From contig NC_090288.1 of the NCBI RefSeq assembly GCF_037392515.1, positions 14,489,969 to 14,553,968 of the forward strand: a stretch of 64,000 nucleotides of DNA. The letters run 5' to 3'. A program made the translations under genes and the position numbers. Positions 45,170-55,700 of this stretch are shown one piece after another (the stretch's first letter is position 1; every line of letters begins with the position of its first letter). The notes beneath the pieces were generated by a model, which saw only the letters and a list, made by a program, of their open reading frames with translations, made no database searches and was not told the origin of the DNA. The DNA comes from Haliotis asinina (Eukaryota > Mollusca > Gastropoda > Lepetellida > Haliotidae).

Positions 45170-45455
45170 TTGGTTGGTTGGCGTGTTTAATGCCACACTC
45201 AGCAATATTCTAGCTACGTGGTCGTGGCCTGTAAATAATGAAGTCTGGACAAGACTATCCTGTGATCAACAGAGATGAGCATCGATCTGTGCAATTGGAA
45301 TTCAATGACATATCAACCCAGACTGACAATATTACAGCAATATTACAGCACGGTCATCAGAATGGGCTTCAAACATTATACCCATGTGAAGAATCGAACC
45401 TGGGTCCTCAGCATGATAAGCAAATGCTTTAACCACTGAGCTACTCCACTGCCCT
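45170..45455 (-). repeat. Composite of family B tail and family C head
   Basis: Reading +, GCACTCGGC-type family B tail inverse (CCACACTCAGCAATATTCTA, GTCTGGACAAGACTATCC, GATGAGCATCGATCTGTGCA) runs to about 45320. Then ATTACAGCAATATTACAGCA and a family C inverse (GAATGGGCTTCAAACATTAT, CGAACCTGGGTCCTC, GCTTTAACCACTGAGCTAC) follow directly. Both are in the same orientation with no intervening DNA. Confidence 0.7.
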
Positions 45456-46269
45456 CTTTTACTGACAGAAAAATTGGGCGTTAACAGACCTTAACCAAAA
45501 ACGTCAAAATAAGAATTGCACCTCAGGAATGACTGCATGTTTGTAGCTCTACTTCTTGTGGGATTACAAACTATATAGTATGCATTTGTCCTTATGTGTA
45601 AAACTGCAATGTAAACAACTTCGCAGGAAGTATCCTATATTGTGATTGTGATATTAATCAATGACTGTTTTGTTTGCCCCCAAATATGATTGTTTTCAGT
45701 TATCGGAGATGCAAGTTTTAGGGCTGCAATGATTAAACCCTCAATTCAATCATTTTCGATTCAGTTCTTCATATATAAATAAGATTCAATTTAACTTTCG
45801 GACTCTGCTTCAAATAGTGATGCAGTCAACTTAATGATGCCTGTTAACAAAAATTCTCATAGGATAATCTATCTGGCATCAACAATTCACGTTTCGCCTA
45901 ATGCCAGCACTTGAAACTACTTCAGCTGGAGTCAAGTTTATGTCTGGAAATAATCTAAACAGGTGTTCAGATAATGAATTTAAATAGTGATAATGGTTAT
46001 CAAAACTCAAAACAAAGGTGTCAGATTCAATTTTCGATGAATGAAACGAATCGCATGTTGCAATCCTAATGAGTTTTACAATCGATTATTGACTGAGTAC
46101 TCAGCTCCAATCATTGATCAGCAGAATGTGACTGACAACAGCACTAATTACCGGACATATTTTGTGGAAGGCTTTACATAAACATTTTTACACAAGATAT
46201 TTACCATCAGCACTATCCATGTCATATACTTGGTATCAACATATACCATATATATAATTATAACACATA

Positions 46270-46301
46270 TAATAATCCCCTACTTTTTTAAAGAGTACAG
46301 G
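46270..46301. repeat. Solo MITE end
   Basis: AATCCCCTACTTTTTTAAAG then AGTAC matches the right end of the MITE at 24371-25006. I found no partner end nearby. Confidence 0.5.
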
Positions 46302-46471
46302 CCAGATCCAGACTCTTTTTGTCACTCTCTTTTCATGTGGCCGTTTTCTGTGTCCCTGCGTTCTCTTTCTCTTGGAATGGACTGGCTGCGACCTGAAATA
46401 ACCAAAATATGGGAGTCAAAACAATGACAGAAATAGACACTTGGTATGACCATGATTACATCATTTAAGGA

Positions 46472-46745
46472 GTGAATGAGTAAGGTTAGTTATACGCCGC
46501 ACTCAGCATTATTTCAGCTATATGGTGGTGGTCTGTAAATCATCGAGTTTGGACCAGACAATTCAGTGATCAACAGCATAAGCATTGATTTGCGCAATTG
46601 GGAACCGATGACATGTGGCAACTAAGTCAGCGAGCATGACAACCCGATCCCGTTAGTCACCCCTTACAAGAAGCATGGTCGCCTGTTGTGGGAAGCATGG
46701 GTTCCTGAAGACCTTTTCCACCCCAGTTCTTCACAAGTCTGTCTT
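46472..46745 (-). repeat. Family B SINE-like element, nearly full length
   Basis: In reverse orientation it runs from the tail (GAATGAGTAAGGTTAGTTAT, ACGCCGCACTCAGC) through CCAGACAATTCAGTGATCAA, GGGAACCGATGACATGTGGC and CCGATCCCGTTAGTCACC to GGTTCCTGAAGACC and CCCCAGTTCTTCACAAGTC. This is the best full-length reference for family B here. Confidence 0.85.
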
Positions 46746-47412
46746 TTAAAGAAAACAATTACTTGCAATAGTTTAAATTTTTTGCAGTCTGCTATACACC
46801 TGTCCCAAATATAATTTTCAAACCATGAATGGGAAAATGCATGAATCTTCATTTGGTTCAAAATAGTCACAAATAGAGCTTACAGTCTTTGTGTTAAGTA
46901 TTTGAGAATACTCATGCAACCCTGGCTGCTTGCATAATTTTCAGTAAAATCTAGCATTACTATATTAGTTCTTAAATTAGACCAAACAGAAGTTTACTAG
47001 ACCCTGGCTTTGGTCTAGCAGTTTAAGTTACTGACTGAGCACACTGCTGCTACCTAAAAAAGGAAGTTATATGCACTTCCAGTACACTAGGTCACTAGAT
47101 CAAAAACCTTCATGAGCTTTAGAAATGGGTGTTTTTACTTGAATTTGGGTGTCATTCATCAAAGTGAGAAATGCAAAATGGAATACAGTGGAAGCTGTCA
47201 AAACCAGCATCTGTCCATTCTGGTAAGCTGTCAACACCAACATAACATCTGAGTTTTTTGGGTCAGAATAAACACCAGCAACATGATCAAAACATATAAA
47301 AAAATCTATTTCACTTAATAATGAATAACACAAGAACTCTTGATTTGTTATTGCATTTGTTACCAGATATTCTCACTTGTTAATGAATATTCGTCTCATA
47401 GTGTATTTCTTC

Positions 47413-48118
47413 AGTCTAAGTAAACTTAGTCTCACTACTGGCCTTCAACAACCCATGCTTGCCATAAAAGGCGATCATTGTAACAGGCTACTAATGGGAC
47501 TGGGTGGTCAGGCTCGCGGACTTGGTTGGCTTGTCATAGGTTCCCAATTGCACAGATCGATGCTCATGCTGTTGACCACTGGATTGTCTGGTCCAGACAC
47601 AATTATTTAGAGACTGCTGCCATATAGCTGAGTGTGGCGTAAAACTAAACTCATTCACTCACTCACTAGTCTCAGTATTATTCATCATACTGCAATACTG
47701 AATCTAACAAACCCTAGTAGAAGGTTGTGTCAGCTAAACTGTGAGTGACCTATGGCTTTCCAATTAAATACGAGACAACCAAACAGATTAAATCAATCAG
47801 ACAGCAGCTTCTGATTAGGCTTCGGCAGGAGTAACGAAACTGCCCTGTCATCGACACTGATCTCTCAACAAATGAAAATTCTCACAATACACATATATCT
47901 GACCTGCAGTATATATGCCTAGGGCTAATATACCATTAGCTAATATTTTCAGCGACTGCTTGCTCATTGTTTTGGGGTACTCCAAATCTTTCGGGTGCAA
48001 ACTTTTTCGAGATAAAACCTCAAAAGGTATGTGCGAATGTCAACTTTCATGATATGATAAACTGTACTCTGATTGGTCAGTTGAAAAGGTTAGCTGACAC
48101 AACCTTCTACTTAGATCT
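47413..48118. mobile_element. Second copy of the GTCTAAGTAAACTTAG MITE, with a SINE inside
   Basis: Starts AGTCTAAGTAAACTTAGTCT as at 22493 and shares internal blocks (TCTCTCAACAAA; TGACCTGCAGTATATA; AAAAGGTATGTGCGAATGTC; CTGATTGGTC). The right end is diverged (CTACTTAGA near 48110). A family B element sits 22 bp inside its left end. Confidence 0.75.
47435..47666 (+). repeat. Family B SINE-like element with 8-bp target duplication
   Basis: TAGTCTCA at 47427-47434 and 47667-47674 flanks a 232-bp copy that runs from GGCCTTCAACAACCCATGCT to AACTAAACTCATTCACTCAC. It interrupts the MITE, whose sequence resumes after the second TAGTCTCA. Confidence 0.82.
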
Positions 48119-48539
48119 GAGTATTTGGAAATTGGCCAACACATGATGTTTATCTCCTAATTCAGAACATTCTAAGCACAGGACATTAGAAATAGCCATA
48201 GGTGATAACTCTGTTGATATGTACATTGGTGAGTTAATGTGTAACTCTACAGCTACTGACATGAGTGGAGTTCAACTAATTCTAACAATGAGAAACCTTG
48301 TGAGTAATCAGTACTAGAACTCTGTTTGCTGAACAAGTCACCTTGTTTATTAGTTCAACAGTGATCTACATGTTGATGGCCTTAGTAACTTCTGCTGAAG
48401 GGGTCAGTGTTGGCAATGGTACTACAGATGTGTACCCTATTCCAAAATCAGAAGGCAGGAATGTACCCTAAGATGAGTTCATCCTGCATTGTGCTGTTTT
48501 CTTGCCTGAAGTAAATGAGTTTTGTTTACACTGCTTCCA

Positions 48540-48675
48540 ACAATGTTCCAGCAATATCACAGCTGGGGGCATGAGAAATGGGCTTCATATATTGTAGCAC
48601 CTGGTTGGGAGTCAAACTTAGGTCTTCAGTGTGACAAGCAACTTCTTAACCAATCAGCCACTCAACTGCCCCTTT
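48540..48675 (-). repeat. Family C SINE, degraded
   Basis: On -: GGGCAGTTGAGTGGC, GGTTAAGAAGTTGC, GACTCCCAACCAGG, GAAGCCCATTTCTCATGCCC. The box B Cs are mutated. Confidence 0.65.
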
Positions 48676-48952
48676 CTTTAATGGAAAGGCCGTAATGTTG
48701 TATTATTTGCATTTGATTGTGTTACCTAGGAAGCAAGCATTCATTGGTTTCACATAAATTTGGTTCTGTGTGCATGTTGAGGGCATGTAAAAATATCCAC
48801 TGATGTATTTCAGATCTGCTTCCAACCTCTACTGATAGTGTAAACACACTCTAAAGAAAACAATAATCAAAACAAATACTAAGTTTTTTGTCAAATGAAA
48901 AAGATCTGAATTCACTTATGAAACAAAGACTGGTATTAGTTAAATAAATAGA

Positions 48953-49948
48953 TTAATTTGTGTGAGCAAGCTTTTCTACAAACGCTTCTCGCCACCACTG
49001 TCCTTCCTGCACATACCCCTCCCGCAACTAAACAACACAAGATTTTATGCAGTTGCAACCAAAATAGGAAATCAATTATTGAAAAGCATAGGAAAACAGA
49101 TGTGTTTACTCAGCTATGAACACTAAAATAATCTTCACAACAGTTTTTATTTAAAGTGTATTTACACAATCGGTAAAGCATACGACCAAACCAGAAATAC
49201 ACCAGTGGATATTTTTCAGTGAGTAGAAAATTAGTGTGATACCAACAAATACTATGTAACAAATATTCCATGATGCACAATTGCACTCACAATCAGTGGA
49301 GCCTTAACTACATAAACCACACTTCGGTTTGGAGTTAGAATCGTCTCTAAGCTACGTTTCTCTAATCTGACTTTGTATAAGGAATATTTACGTATACAGA
49401 GACGTACCTGGGATACACATTGGTAGTATATGTGCCGACAACGATCCCCTTCAGCGTAACTAGTACTACTAGACTATTTTTCAACATAACAAAAAAAACT
49501 TATTGTAGACTGGTTTCACTTAGTTCAGCTAGCTAAATGTCATGTTCCAGGTTTTCACCTAGTTCAGCTAGCTAAACGTCGTGTTCCTGCCAAGGACGGT
49601 CGGTGTGTGCCTTGGCAGGAACACGACGTTTAGCTAGCTGAAATAGTATTCACCTCGACTGTGTGACATGGATTTTAATGAGTTACACGTTTGGTTAAAG
49701 TGCATTATACCTTGTGCTGTTATAATACTATGCACGTCACTTGAGTAAATGCTCCAAGCTGATCGTATTAGACACAGGTTCAACAACAACCACACAACAA
49801 GGATCACCAGAATTTGAAGCGCGATCGTATTTTCGTTGTCCAAGATGAGTTCCCTGAATGACGTCACATAGGAACTTGGAATGAACGATTCCCCAAAACT
49901 AAGAAACCCGTCCGTGAGTTTACTGACTACGCCTTCCGATTCGGACAT
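48953..49948 (-). CDS. Small single-pass membrane protein, three-exon model
   Basis: Exon 1 is 49948-49711 (MSESEGVVSKLTDGFLSFGE...; donor CACAAG/GTATAA). The proposed exon 2 is 49448-49408 (41 nt; acceptor CTGAAG/GGGATC; donor CCCAG/GTACGT). Exon 3 is 49027-48953 (acceptor TTTAG/TTGCGG; ending EAFVEKLAHTN, stop TAA). Phases close (1 then 0), giving 117 aa. A hydrophobic helix spans about residues 41-61 (TIALQILVILVVWLLLNLCL), followed by Arg and a short soluble tail. There is no signal peptide. I do not recognise the family. Exon 1 is well supported by composition and donor. Exon 3 reads like coding sequence. The acceptor of exon 2 lacks a good pyrimidine tract and is the weak point. It is transcribed divergently from the phosphatase-like gene. 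Confidence 0.5.
49564..49641. repeat. Perfect 32-bp inverted repeat hairpin
   Basis: The arms 49564-49595 and 49610-49641 are exact reverse complements (start TCAGCTAGCTAAACGTCGTG) around a 14-nt loop. A third, direct copy of the first 25 bp, with two changes, lies just upstream (49526-49550). In the three-exon model this sits in intron 1 of the membrane protein gene. Confidence 0.95.
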
Positions 49949-50501
49949 AACAAATAAGGCTAAATATGTTTAGCTTCTCTCAGTTTTCCGAATTGTCAGT
50001 CATTTCCTGTTCGCGAATCTTAACCCCGAAGTGAATCTTGAACTTTACTCCTTTTAAAATATACAAATATGCGTTGTAATTGATTTAAGTCGAAACATAC
50101 CTTCGAAGAAATATCACTGACAAATAAAACACTGAAAAATGGTATTTTTGCATAATTTGGGTGTTCATTCACTGCGTTACTTCAATATGGCAGCCTCCAT
50201 AGTGAAAACATCAATGGCGATTTTTGAGAGAAATTTGTTAGCAGTTGTACTCCGGTCCATAACGTAGAGCTTCTGTGCAAGAAAATACTAAAAGACTAGG
50301 TTACAAACATCGATGTGGCAAAATGTATACGGTGAGGGTGGAATCACAAGTGAACAAAACGAATCGGCAAATCAAACTATCACGTGTTGTTTGTCACCTT
50401 GTCTGAAGCTTCCAACATACATTGTTGAGGTCGGATGCAAAAGCGAACGTTGCTTTTATATTATCCAATGATCAAAGTGATTCTCATCACCAATCTTTAA
50501 T
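49949..50501. promoter_or_regulatory. Divergent intergenic region
   Basis: 553 bp between the start codons of the minus-strand small membrane protein and the plus-strand phosphatase-like gene, presumably holding both promoters and 5' UTRs. I see no TATA box at a sensible position and no CpG-rich block. A shared bidirectional promoter is inference from spacing. Confidence 0.4.
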
Positions 50502-52157
50502 TTGATCATGCATGTCAATCAAGTTCTCCACAGTGGATGCAGAAACATGTTTTCATCATTTTTAAGTTTCTCATTATCATGGGTACTTCTTTTGAAGATT
50601 GTGGAAGTAAATTCTGTCGAGACTAAACTCCACCCGTTGTTACACAATCACAGACATGGAAATGGTATTAAACAGAGTCTGATAGAAATGGTTAGACCTG
50701 AACAAATACATATATCATTTGGTGAGAAAATAAATGACATGGTTATTATCTGGGCCTCAAAGAAAAAGATTGATGAGCCTTACATCGAATATGGTAGAGA
50801 TGCAAATCTGAGAAAAGCAACTGCTGAGGCTACTCAGTTTGAGGAAGCGAATAAGGAAGGAACAAAGTATTGGCACCGTGCATATTTATCTGATTTGAAA
50901 GATGGTGAACAGTACTTTTACAGAGTCAACTCTGGAAGAGGTGCTGGAGGTGTCAGTGAACAACTCTCTTTTACCGTACCGTCTCTCAAGAGGAATTCAA
51001 TTCATTCTGTGATGATTCTTGCAGACATGGGAATATCCTCAAAAACATTGGATTTCTTAGTTCAAGAGGCTTTGAATGGTGGTTATGAAGCTGTGATACA
51101 TATTGGAGATATAGCTAACGATCTGCATCGAGGAGGAGGTATGGTTGGAGATAAATACCTTAAACGGATTCAGAAAATGGCTGCCCAGGTTCCTTACATG
51201 ACTTGTCCAGGAGACCAGGAGGAGTTCCAGCATTATGTCCACTACAGGTACCGGTTCTCCATGCCAGGGTCTTCATGGCCAATGTCTTACGAGAAACTCT
51301 GGTACAGCTATAACCTGGGAAGTGCTCACTTTATTGTTATTAACACTGAAGTCCTTTGTGCTGAGAACCATGAGCTAAAAGAGGCCCAGCTATCCTGGCT
51401 TAAAAATGACCTTTCAATCAACAATAAGGAGCAAAGACCCAAACATCCATGGTTTATCATGTTTGGTCACAAGCCAATGTATGCATCATGTAACAAAGAG
51501 GAGGAGGAATGTTTAAAAGAACAGCCAGCTCTTCGGAAAGAACTAGATGATATTCTTTTTCGCTATGGGGTAGATCTGTACATAGCTGGTCATCAACACA
51601 ACTATGAACGTACATGGCCAGTGTACAGAGAAAAACTTTTTGATGAATATCATTATAAAAACCCTAAAGGACCAATTCATCTGACCATTGGTTCCATGGG
51701 CGCAGAATATCATCAAGAAAAGTTTGTCAAACCTGGAGGAAAATGGTCATCTTTCCGATATCCTGGGATAGAAAAGGAACTATTTGCCAAGCTTGACATC
51801 ATCAATGCGACTCATTTGTTTTGGGAGGTACTTTCTGCAAGCAACAATGAAAAAGTCGATAGGATATGGATTGTTCAAAACAGCCATGGAACATTTGGTG
51901 AACCAGGGGAAGGGGTGTTCCAGCGCATCAAAGAACTTAGAAATATTCCCATGCAGCCTCCCATCCCTCCTGAAGATCACAGCCGTTACATGGCGAAGCT
52001 GACAAGGAAAAAGCTACGTTCCAGGAAGACCAGGCAATATGGAGTCCAGTTTTCTGTGATTATTACATGCGCTGTGGCTGTGATCATTGGATTAATGTCA
52101 TGGAGGATGAGGAAGAACATATGGATGTTGTTCAGAATAGGCACAGGTGGGAAGTGA
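50502..52157 (+). CDS. Membrane-anchored purple acid phosphatase-like protein (ACP7 family), altered metal site
   Basis: One open exon, 551 codons. A downstream Met at residue 16 starts a good signal peptide (MFSSFLSFSLSWVLLLKIVE) and may be the real start. An N-terminal fibronectin-like domain (RPEQIHISFGE...MVIIWAS, about 64-160) precedes the metallophosphatase domain (about 168-400), and a C-terminal helix (FSVIITCAVAVIIGLMSW) suggests type I anchoring. The five family motifs are partly changed: D175-M-G177 is kept. GDxxY reads G202-D-I-A-N206, losing the tyrosine that ligates Fe(III). GNH reads G237-D-Q239, so the Asn ligand is Asp and the catalytic His is Gln. VxxH keeps H323, and GHxH keeps H364 and H366. 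Known ACP7 relatives keep Y, N and H. It may be a pseudoenzyme or may use other metals. The lack of introns over 1.65 kb could mean a retrocopy, but I see no poly-A tract. Confidence 0.9.
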   Translation: MIMHVNQVLHSGCRNMFSSFLSFSLSWVLLLKIVEVNSVETKLHPLLHNHRHGNGIKQSLIEMVRPEQIHISFGEKINDMVIIWASKKKIDEPYIEYGRDANLRKATAEATQFEEANKEGTKYWHRAYLSDLKDGEQYFYRVNSGRGAGGVSEQLSFTVPSLKRNSIHSVMILADMGISSKTLDFLVQEALNGGYEAVIHIGDIANDLHRGGGMVGDKYLKRIQKMAAQVPYMTCPGDQEEFQHYVHYRYRFSMPGSSWPMSYEKLWYSYNLGSAHFIVINTEVLCAENHELKEAQLSWLKNDLSINNKEQRPKHPWFIMFGHKPMYASCNKEEEECLKEQPALRKELDDILFRYGVDLYIAGHQHNYERTWPVYREKLFDEYHYKNPKGPIHLTIGSMGAEYHQEKFVKPGGKWSSFRYPGIEKELFAKLDIINATHLFWEVLSASNNEKVDRIWIVQNSHGTFGEPGEGVFQRIKELRNIPMQPPIPPEDHSRYMAKLTRKKLRSRKTRQYGVQFSVIITCAVAVIIGLMSWRMRKNIWMLFRIGTGGK

Positions 52158-52268
52158 GAGACACGGATTCCATTTGTGACAGTGTATCACTATAATGGCC
52201 TTGTGAAGAATTGTCTTGATCAAATGGCAGCCATTCTTCACATACATTCTCCTGCTCCTCCTCTTCTT

Positions 52269-52269
<1 letters not shown>

Positions 52270-52306
<37 letters not shown>
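52270..52306 (+). repeat. (ATC)n microsatellite
   Basis: Twelve ATC units just after the phosphatase-like gene, followed by an 18-bp repeat of the sequence around its stop codon (ACAGGTGGGAAGTGAGAG at 52143 and again at 52308). Confidence 0.9.
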
Positions 52307-52308
<2 letters not shown>

Positions 52309-52512
52309 CAGGTGGGAAGTGAGAGGTAGGAATTTCTACATTCTGTTGAAAATGGCCTTGGATTTTTCTAGTACTGCATTTTGGTACTAGGACAGAGAAC
52401 CATCAGAGTTACACAGACATGCCGTCAAGGACATACCATCAACAATAGTGCCCAGCTGAGTTACCAATTCAAAGGTGTCGCTTTGAAACATTTTAACAAA
52501 CGTGGATTCATG

Positions 52513-52557
<45 letters not shown>
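52513..52557 (+). repeat. (ATC)n microsatellite abutting a SINE
   Basis: About 14 ATC units ending AAACA directly before the family C head at 52562. Confidence 0.95.
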
Positions 52558-52559
<2 letters not shown>

Positions 52560-52561
52560 CA

Positions 52562-52728
52562 GGGGCGGTGGGGTATCCTAGTGGTTAAAGCGTTTGCTCG
52601 TCACGCCGAAGATCCGTGTTCGATTCCCCACATGGGTACAATGTGTGAAGCCCATTTTCTGGTGTCCCCTGCCGTGATATTGCTGAAATATTGCTAAAAG
52701 CGGCATAAAACTAAACTCACTCACTCAC
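52562..52728 (+). mobile_element. Family C tRNA-derived SINE, best copy
   Basis: The head resembles a tRNA: TCCTAGTGGTTAAAGCG (box A) and GTTCGATTCCCC (box B), then ACATGGGTACAATGTGTGAA, CCCATTTTCTGGTGTCCC, and the tail TGATATTGCTGAAATATTGC, AAAAGCGGCATAAAACTAAA, (CTCA)n. No acceptor-stem pairing to make a real tRNA. Typical Pol III SINE layout. Confidence 0.88.
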
Positions 52729-55700
52729 CCATCATTAAACATGAGTACTTTCAACATGACCGGTTGATTGCATCTGTGTAAGACTTAACTCTGTGTTCAT
52801 GTTATGAGGCTAATCTCATCTGGTTCATCTCTACCATGACGAAGACTGTTCATATTGATCATCCTATGCCAGATTTTGTCAAATGCAAATTGATTTTGCA
52901 ATCAGTTTTTTAAAGGTAATGGCAGTATGGCTTTGCTTTCTGCATACTGCACTCTTGCCATGGTTACACCTTATAACAATATATAGGATGAAGGCAAATG
53001 TGAAAGTGTCTTTAACATGTTGTAGATAGTTAGCAAACTGAGAATCAAACTCAACATTTTCTGAGCCGTTTTTGTGATGTCAAACTGAGATAAATCTTGA
53101 CAACATCTGCAAGAGATTGGTCAACACTTGTTGTTACTGATGCGACCAAACAAAGGTGTTTTCCTCTGTCAACCCGTCCAAAGATAGAGATTTCATGTGT
53201 AGTATTTCAGTAAACACATGGTTTCAGATGAATGTAACAACTGGTTTATTTTTTTTGTATCCGCAACAGGTGTACACCAGTTCCCCCAAACTCCAAAAAA
53301 CAATATCATGAAGATGGAGTCACAATTTTGTTTTTTGATCTGACATTGTTAAGATCAATAATCATGTTAACGAGTGTTCACATGATATATGTCAAATGTA
53401 GCAATGGTGACAAAATCTATCATAACTCCAGACTAAGAAATAGAAACAATTCAGTTTTACACTTTTACACATATGTATGTAGTACAATTCATATGTATGA
53501 GAATTACTCAGATAGCTCTGAGCATGATATCAACATGCCACATTAATAGTATATTTTCAGATATGTATGTTTTTATGTTTTTATGTTTACGGACAAGATA
53601 TATAAGAGAATATGGTTGTGAAGAGTGAACTATTTTGTTTTACAATTTTATTGATGCCCTCCTGGTATTTGACAGGTAGAATCTGCCACCTTGGTCCTGG
53701 CTGATGATGTCCTACTCAGGGGATTCAGTGCATTGATCTGGATCAATGATTCATCACTTACAAAACTTGGAGACATGAAAGTGAATCTCAAAATTATGGC
53801 ATTAGAGCTTTGTGTTGTAGATAAATACACCCTCTGTATGTCAGACACAACCTTTTACTGATATGAGGCAGTGGAGCCAAGAATCATAAGTTTTAGTCAT
53901 CAAAGAAATGGTATTGTACATCAACAAAAAGTTATTTAATTACAACTGTTTGCTTGTGGGAATAGCACATGAAAGATCTACGAAACAAATCTGTAACTTG
54001 GTTTATGCTTTCTTCCAGACAAGATTTATGAAGTGTGTAACAAACTAGTGAAATATTAGGAAGGTCATAGATGTAGAGGATCATCAGTGCCCAGAGAATC
54101 AAATGATAACCTGAACACAAAATTATCTGGTGCCACAGGTCATGTTGTAGTCTCATTTTATGTGTCAAAAGTATCGTCATTTATTTTTGTCATAGTAAGA
54201 GACATTCACTATAGATTACCATAGATAAGCCAACTCCATTGTTAAGCCAACCCCCCTACTTGACCCTTATGATCAGTGTCAAAATGGTATGTTTCGCTGA
54301 CCCCTTGTGATGGATTGCAGCCAACTCACACCACACCACATCTAGCAATTACAGTAGTGGATGTAAAATAGCTTATACATGGTAATAATGGTACCTTCTT
54401 GCATGTTTAAATATGTTGAGGGGATATGTAATTATGTGTATTCAATAGTTTCAGTGTAGCAATCCGGCCTGAATTGCAAAGACAGGTATACTGTTGTGAT
54501 GTTGTCAGGTAAGGTGTCATGAGAAGACATGGTAGACAGTTCAGTCATCTTGTTTTCTCAATACATAGGACTCTGCTGATTCATTGTAGATTTATGAAAT
54601 CATATTTTAAATGTTATTAAACATTGAAATCGAATGCTTGTGTCTCAAAATATGAACCAGACTTGACATGCTTGAGTGTCTGATTTCAGCTCAAACATGT
54701 GTCACAGCTCTTATTTTCTCTCTTTTTTCTGAGCTTCATCTTTGTCAAATGAGCTTGAGATGCTGTTTTGTTTCTGTGACTTGTCAGCAATGCTTTTTAC
54801 TGATGTTATTGATCCCCCCAGGTTGACCTTGACCTTGAGACTGAGTTGACCTAAGTTGGCAAGGCTTGACTCAGTTCAGCTAAACTGCATGAGTCCCACC
54901 AGACAGTGACTTTCTGGTTGTGCTACTCTTCACTGTATCATTGTTACTTTGCAAATAGCTTTTATTAACCATAGGAAAAATTCACAACCATGTTTGTTTC
55001 ATTTTCCTGAGGCATGTAGATTCTAGCATTGTTCATTGTAAAAGTCTATGCCATCAACCTCTGTCAAACCGTTATCTTGCCAGTTTTGTGATACATTTAA
55101 TCTGTGGTTGACAATATATCAAACAGTCATCACTTGATAACTGTTTTTAGTTAGGGCTGTTACAATTCACAGATGGATCAAAGTGTGCCTTAATCAAAAA
55201 AATAATAGACTTACTTCTGTGTCTATTAATGTTTATAATTCTATGATACTGCTGAACCATTTTTGAGAGAGGCTTTTCATCACCAAGAAAATGTTTTTAT
55301 TACCAGCTTCATATGTGTTAAACGCAAAGATCAGCCACTTTCTTTCATGGTGTTTGACCACTGTGATTCCATTAAAATGGTAAGCCTTGAAATCAGATCA
55401 GATAAAATGTTAAGATGGTTGTTAATGTGCATGCAAAAAGACAATTCAGACTATAATTTTATGTTATCTTATTCATGGAAAAGGCTCACTACGATTGGTT
55501 ATAAGGAACACAGACCTGGTAACCATGGTAGCGCATTTTAGAGAGAATCCGTCTCCTTATGAGCTTGCAATTAAATCTGACTTATAGCAAATGCTAAACT
55601 CATTTTTATATTTGTATATATGCTGTATCATTCATATGCTTTTTACACATTCCACTTACGTGTAGATGTTGTAATACGTTTCCCATTTAGTTCTGAAGTC

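Larger units (their letters stand above)
44246..48952. other. Intergenic region rich in SINE/MITE fragments
   Basis: No additional gene seen. It contains the repeats listed at 45170, 46270, 46472, 47413 and 48540. Confidence 0.5.
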
